Positions 60,816 through 64,000 of a stretch of 64,000 bases of DNA are shown one piece after another (the first letter of the stretch is position 1; every line of letters starts with the position of its first letter). The stretch is from Nonomuraea angiospora (GTDB lineage: Bacteria > Actinomycetota > Actinomycetes > Streptosporangiales > Streptosporangiaceae). The position numbers were made by a program, and so were the translations under genes. A model generated the notes under the pieces. That model ran no database searches. It worked only from the letters and a program-made list of their open reading frames with translations, and was not told the origin of the DNA. The stretch lies in assembly GCF_014873145.1 (NCBI RefSeq), contig NZ_JADBEK010000001.1:3844001-3908000 (forward strand). The letters run 5' to 3'.

Positions 60816-62042
60816 ATGTCGAATGCGCAGCTCAGAGGCCGATTTCCAGCCGAAATAGGGCGTAACGGGCTGCTGGTGATCGCAGCCCGCGCCCTGCGGA
60901 CCTTCGGGTACGGCTGCACCAGCGTGCTCCTGGCCGAGCTGCTCGCCCAGGACGGCGACGCCCCCTGGCAGACCGGGCTGCTGCTGGCCGTGGCCGCCGC
61001 CGGTTCGGTGTTCGCGAGCCTGATGCTGGGCCTGTTCGCCGACGTATGGGGACGGCGGCGAACGCTGATCGCGTGCGGCTGCCTGATGGCGGTGACCGGC
61101 GTCGTGTTCGCGCTCAGCGAGTCCTACCCCGTGCTGGTCGCCGCCGCCTTCATCGGGACGATCTCGCCCTCCACCAACGACAACACCCCGTTCTCCGGGG
61201 TGGAGCAGGCGATCCTCGCCCAGGACTGTCCCCCCGCCCGCCATACGGCCGTCTTCACCTGCTACAACGTCACCGCCATGGCCTCCGGCGCACTGGGCGG
61301 GCTGGCCGCCGCCGCCCTCGGCCTCCAGTCGTGGACCTCGGCCCCGGACGCCGCCTTCGCCCTGTACGCGGTCCTGGCGGCCGGCACCGTGACGCTGTTC
61401 TGGCGCCTGTCGCCGCAGGCCGAGGCCCCCGGGACCGCGCGGCCTGACCGCGGCGGGCACCGCGAGCGGGTGCCGGGCCAGGTCCGCCTGCTGGCCGGGC
61501 TGTCCGCCCTGGACGCCCTGTCCGGCGGGCTGGCCGTCCAGGCCGTGCTGGCCTGGTGGTTCGCCCACCGCTACGGCGCCACCACCACGCAGCTGGGCCT
61601 GGTGTTCTTCGCCGCCAACCTGCTCCCGGCCCTGGCCCAGCTCACCGCGCCGCTGCTGGCCGCCCGGCGCGGTCTGCTGGCCACCATGCTCCTCCCGCAC
61701 ACCGTGGCCAACCTGCTGCTGGCCTGCATCCCGTTCGCCCAGGACCTCGCCACCGCCGTCACCCTGCTGCTGCTGCGCCAGACGGTCTCCAAGATCGACG
61801 TACCGGCGCGGCAGGCCTTCACGGCCGCGGTCGTCCCCTCCGCGCACCGCACGGCCGCCGCCAGCATGACCAGCCTGGCCCGCAGCGTCGCCGTCTCGGC
61901 CGCGCCCATCGCCGCCACCACCCTGCTGACCGGCACCCTGGCCGCGCTGGGAGCTCCGCTGCTGCTCGGCGCGGCCCTGGGCCTGGGCTACGACCTCGCC
62001 CTGTGGCGTGCCTACCGGGGCGCGCCCCTGCCCGAAGGCTGA
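60816..62042 (+). CDS. MFS transporter
   Basis: The 408-residue protein has 12 hydrophobic helices and an MFS loop 2-3 (GLFADVWGRRRTLIACG). The substrate is unknown. It stands alone, 41 bases from the converging FtsX-type gene, and has no clear ribosome site, so a leaderless start is possible. Confidence 0.9.
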   Translation: MSNAQLRGRFPAEIGRNGLLVIAARALRTFGYGCTSVLLAELLAQDGDAPWQTGLLLAVAAAGSVFASLMLGLFADVWGRRRTLIACGCLMAVTGVVFALSESYPVLVAAAFIGTISPSTNDNTPFSGVEQAILAQDCPPARHTAVFTCYNVTAMASGALGGLAAAALGLQSWTSAPDAAFALYAVLAAGTVTLFWRLSPQAEAPGTARPDRGGHRERVPGQVRLLAGLSALDALSGGLAVQAVLAWWFAHRYGATTTQLGLVFFAANLLPALAQLTAPLLAARRGLLATMLLPHTVANLLLACIPFAQDLATAVTLLLLRQTVSKIDVPARQAFTAAVVPSAHRTAAASMTSLARSVAVSAAPIAATTLLTGTLAALGAPLLLGAALGLGYDLALWRAYRGAPLPEG

Positions 62043-62082
62043 GCGGCCCGCGGTCCGGCGATGACGCCGGCCTGGATCCGGG

Positions 62083-64000
62083 TCACAGGGGCCGGCGGGC
62101 GAAGGACCGTCCGGTCCGGGTGATCAGCGCCGCCGCGCTCGCCAGAACGGGCAGCCCCACCACCACGGCGACGAGGAACGGCCACGGCATCGCGATCGTG
62201 GCGGGATCTCCGGCGCCGTGCGTCGTCATCGGCCGGGTCAGGGCCAGGCCCGTCACCGTTCCCGCGAGCAGCCCCACCAGCGCGCCGAGCCCGGAGATGT
62301 AGAGGGCCTGGCCGGCCACGAGCGCCCGCAACGTCCTGGGCGGGGCGCCGATGGCCACCATCGTCGCCTGCTCGGGCCGCATGTCGGCGGCCGCCAGGCG
62401 GGTGGCGGTCAGCGTGCCGCCGACGACGAGGACGAGAGCGCCGCCGAGCCAGCCCCACAGGCTGGGGTCGGGCACGTTGCGATAGCCCTCCTCGGAGGCG
62501 ACCGTGACGCGGGGGGTCACCTTGGCCAGATCACGCGCCAGCGTCGAGCCCGCCGACGGCCGGTACATGGCGTAGAGCTGGCGCTCGGCCGTCGAGAAAC
62601 CGGCCTGCTCCACCAGGGCACGTGGCAGCAGGGCGCCGCCCTGGTGCTCGTCGGCGGGGGTGGCCAGCACCGCGGGCACGTCGAGCCGGCGCGCGGGGCC
62701 GGACGTGGAGCCCGCCCGCAGGGCGAGTTTGCCGTCCCGCAGCGCGGCCGCGTCGAACACCACGGCCTTGCCGCTCGCCAGCGCCGCGGCCGCCCGCGGA
62801 TCATGGCGCCCCTGCAGGAGCGTGAGCAGGGCCTGGTCTCCGATGGCCGCCGTGCGGCGCGTGCGGGTGCCGTTCCAGCGCACCGTGTACCGCAACGCGT
62901 AGCGGTGGCCCTGGGCGTCCCTCGCCTGGTAGCCGGCGGCCAGCGGCACGCCCGGCAACTGGCGGGCGGCCTCGGCGCGAAGCCTGCTCCAGGCCGCGTC
63001 GCCGATGTTGCCGGCCCAGATCGCCAGCGTGCCGGTCGGGCGCGCCGAGGTGTAGGCGTTGCGCCGGTCCATGTACTCGCTGTAGGTGCCGATGCCCATC
63101 GCCACGACCGTGGCCGTCACCGCCATGACGGCCGCCACGGCGCTGGCCGTACGGGATCGGTGGCGGACCGCGTCGCGTACGGACATCCGCAGCGGGAGCC
63201 GCAGCCGCGCGGCCAGCCCGCCCGTGCGCTGGACCAGCCACGGCGTCAGCACCACCAGCCCGAGCAGGACCAGCACCGCGGAGGCGAGCACCCACACCGA
63301 GCCCGGCTGGCGCCGCGCCACCACGGTCGCCCCCAGCCCGGCCAGCACCAGCGCGGCCCCCGCCAGCGGCCATCCCGGCCGATCGGCCACCGCGGGCGCC
63401 CGTCCGGCCAGCACGGCCGCGCTGTTCTGGCGAGCCGCCTGTACGGCGGGCACCAGCGCCGCCACGATCCCGGCGACCAGGCCCAGCGCGGCGACGGCCA
63501 GGACCGGCGCCCACGGCACTCCCGGCGGGCCGGCCTCGCCTCCCCATCGGGCCACGATCGGGGCGCCGAGCGCGCCTGCCCCGATGCCCAGCACCGTCGC
63601 CACGACGGTGGCGGCGCCGCCGAGGACCAGTCCGTCGGCCAGCACGATCGTCCGCAGGTGAGCGGCCGAGCCTCCCTGGGCCGCGATCTCGGCCAGTTCC
63701 CGGCGCCGCCTCCTGAGCCCGACCGCGAAAGCGGGTCCGGCCAGCAGCACGGTCTCCAGCACCACCATGATCACCATGGCGCCGATCCCGACCGTGCCCT
63801 GGACGCTCATGGCACGGGCACGGGTCCACGAGCGGGGGTCGGCCATCAGGGCGCGCGAGGTGACGTACAGACCGGACCCGTTCAGCGCGGTCACGCCGGT
63901 CCAGGACACGGGCCCGGCGGTGTCGGCGAGCCATCCGGGGCCGTGCTCGCCCGGAGACCAGAACTCCTCCACCGACGCCAGCGGGAGATCGGGACCCACG
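62083..64000 (-). CDS. FtsX-like ABC transporter permease, cut by window edge
   Basis: About 639 C-terminal residues are visible and the frame runs off the right edge, so the N-terminus is missing. The visible part has the FtsX core twice (LRRRRRELAEIAAQGGSAAHLRTIVLADGLVLG; MRPEQATMVAIGAPPRTLRALVAGQALYISGLGALVG) with long extracellular loops. It is a MacB-type large permease, two FtsX units in one chain. The ATPase partner is off the window. Confidence 0.9.
   Translation of the reverse strand, partial: VGPDLPLASVEEFWSPGEHGPGWLADTAGPVSWTGVTALNGSGLYVTSRALMADPRSWTRARAMSVQGTVGIGAMVIMVVLETVLLAGPAFAVGLRRRRRELAEIAAQGGSAAHLRTIVLADGLVLGGAATVVATVLGIGAGALGAPIVARWGGEAGPPGVPWAPVLAVAALGLVAGIVAALVPAVQAARQNSAAVLAGRAPAVADRPGWPLAGAALVLAGLGATVVARRQPGSVWVLASAVLVLLGLVVLTPWLVQRTGGLAARLRLPLRMSVRDAVRHRSRTASAVAAVMAVTATVVAMGIGTYSEYMDRRNAYTSARPTGTLAIWAGNIGDAAWSRLRAEAARQLPGVPLAAGYQARDAQGHRYALRYTVRWNGTRTRRTAAIGDQALLTLLQGRHDPRAAAALASGKAVVFDAAALRDGKLALRAGSTSGPARRLDVPAVLATPADEHQGGALLPRALVEQAGFSTAERQLYAMYRPSAGSTLARDLAKVTPRVTVASEEGYRNVPDPSLWGWLGGALVLVVGGTLTATRLAAADMRPEQATMVAIGAPPRTLRALVAGQALYISGLGALVGLLAGTVTGLALTRPMTTHGAGDPATIAMPWPFLVAVVVGLPVLASAAALITRTGRSFARRPL

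Noticed and set aside
59061..61847. 928-codon minus-strand frame across the lacI and MFS genes
   Set aside because: It is an antisense shadow of well-supported genes. It is Gly/Arg/Gln-rich, with no fold or ribosome site.

Overview
The window is very GC-rich, with codon third positions almost always G or C. It carries Lsr2, TetR/LacI/IclR/ArsR-type regulators, an ECF41 sigma factor and many GTG or TTG starts. This points to a filamentous actinomycete; a Streptosporangiaceae/Nonomuraea-like host is my guess from gene style, not a database result. I see no tRNA, rRNA, CRISPR array or intact mobile element.

Layout. 1-6886 (+): a tightly overlapped five-gene operon, cut by the left edge. It encodes a large protein (possibly the tubulin-like partner), an unknown helical protein, a tail-anchored pseudokinase, a TRAFAC-type P-loop GTPase with two CxxC pairs, and a tail-anchored protein with a proline-rich linker. 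It looks like a GTPase-centred conflict or signalling system and is the most novel unit here. 6894-10593: a LuxR/AAA regulator divergent from an APH-type kinase. 10611-11451: decayed TetR and serine-hydrolase genes next to lsr2. 12653-14273: a slipin and a glycolipid-binding-like protein. 14313-19604 (-): a tripartite tricarboxylate transporter operon (tctBAC) with an RraA-type aldolase, an IclR regulator and a dehydrogenase. 19741-21117: an SDR and its divergent TetR regulator, with two operators between them. 21356-22958: an SPW membrane protein, then a metal-sensing ArsR protein with a cation transporter. 23067-30347: a DNA glycosylase, a CE2-like esterase, a dehydrogenase, a Tat aminotransferase, and a small secreted protein + CysK-like + MFS unit. 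30622-38368: a PHP-like secreted hydrolase, an M28 peptidase, a LacI protein, DUF4232 and DUF2071 proteins, a stress-type SDR and small membrane proteins.

38710-44796: a solitary EACC1 conflict-system component, a two-protein regulator pair divergent from a short PEP-utilising enzyme carrying a DDRP repeat insertion, a histidine phosphatase, a BtrH-like protein behind a MerR-type promoter, and an ECF41 sigma factor. The sigma factor shares matched back-to-back promoters with a flavin oxidoreductase (44939-46132). 46195-48067: an ArsR-type regulator divergent from an alpha/beta hydrolase with a Cys at the nucleophile position.

48076-60149 is a sugar-use region. A binding-protein ABC importer and an intracellular GH68 enzyme lie between two LacI regulators. 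After it comes an oxidoreductase/PmoA/cupin operon, an intracellular GH30 enzyme and a third LacI. The same palindrome AGTGATCGATCACT lies before the operon and between GH30 and its LacI, so these genes are probably one regulon. 60241-64000: an acidic repeat protein, an MFS transporter, and an FtsX-type permease cut by the right edge.
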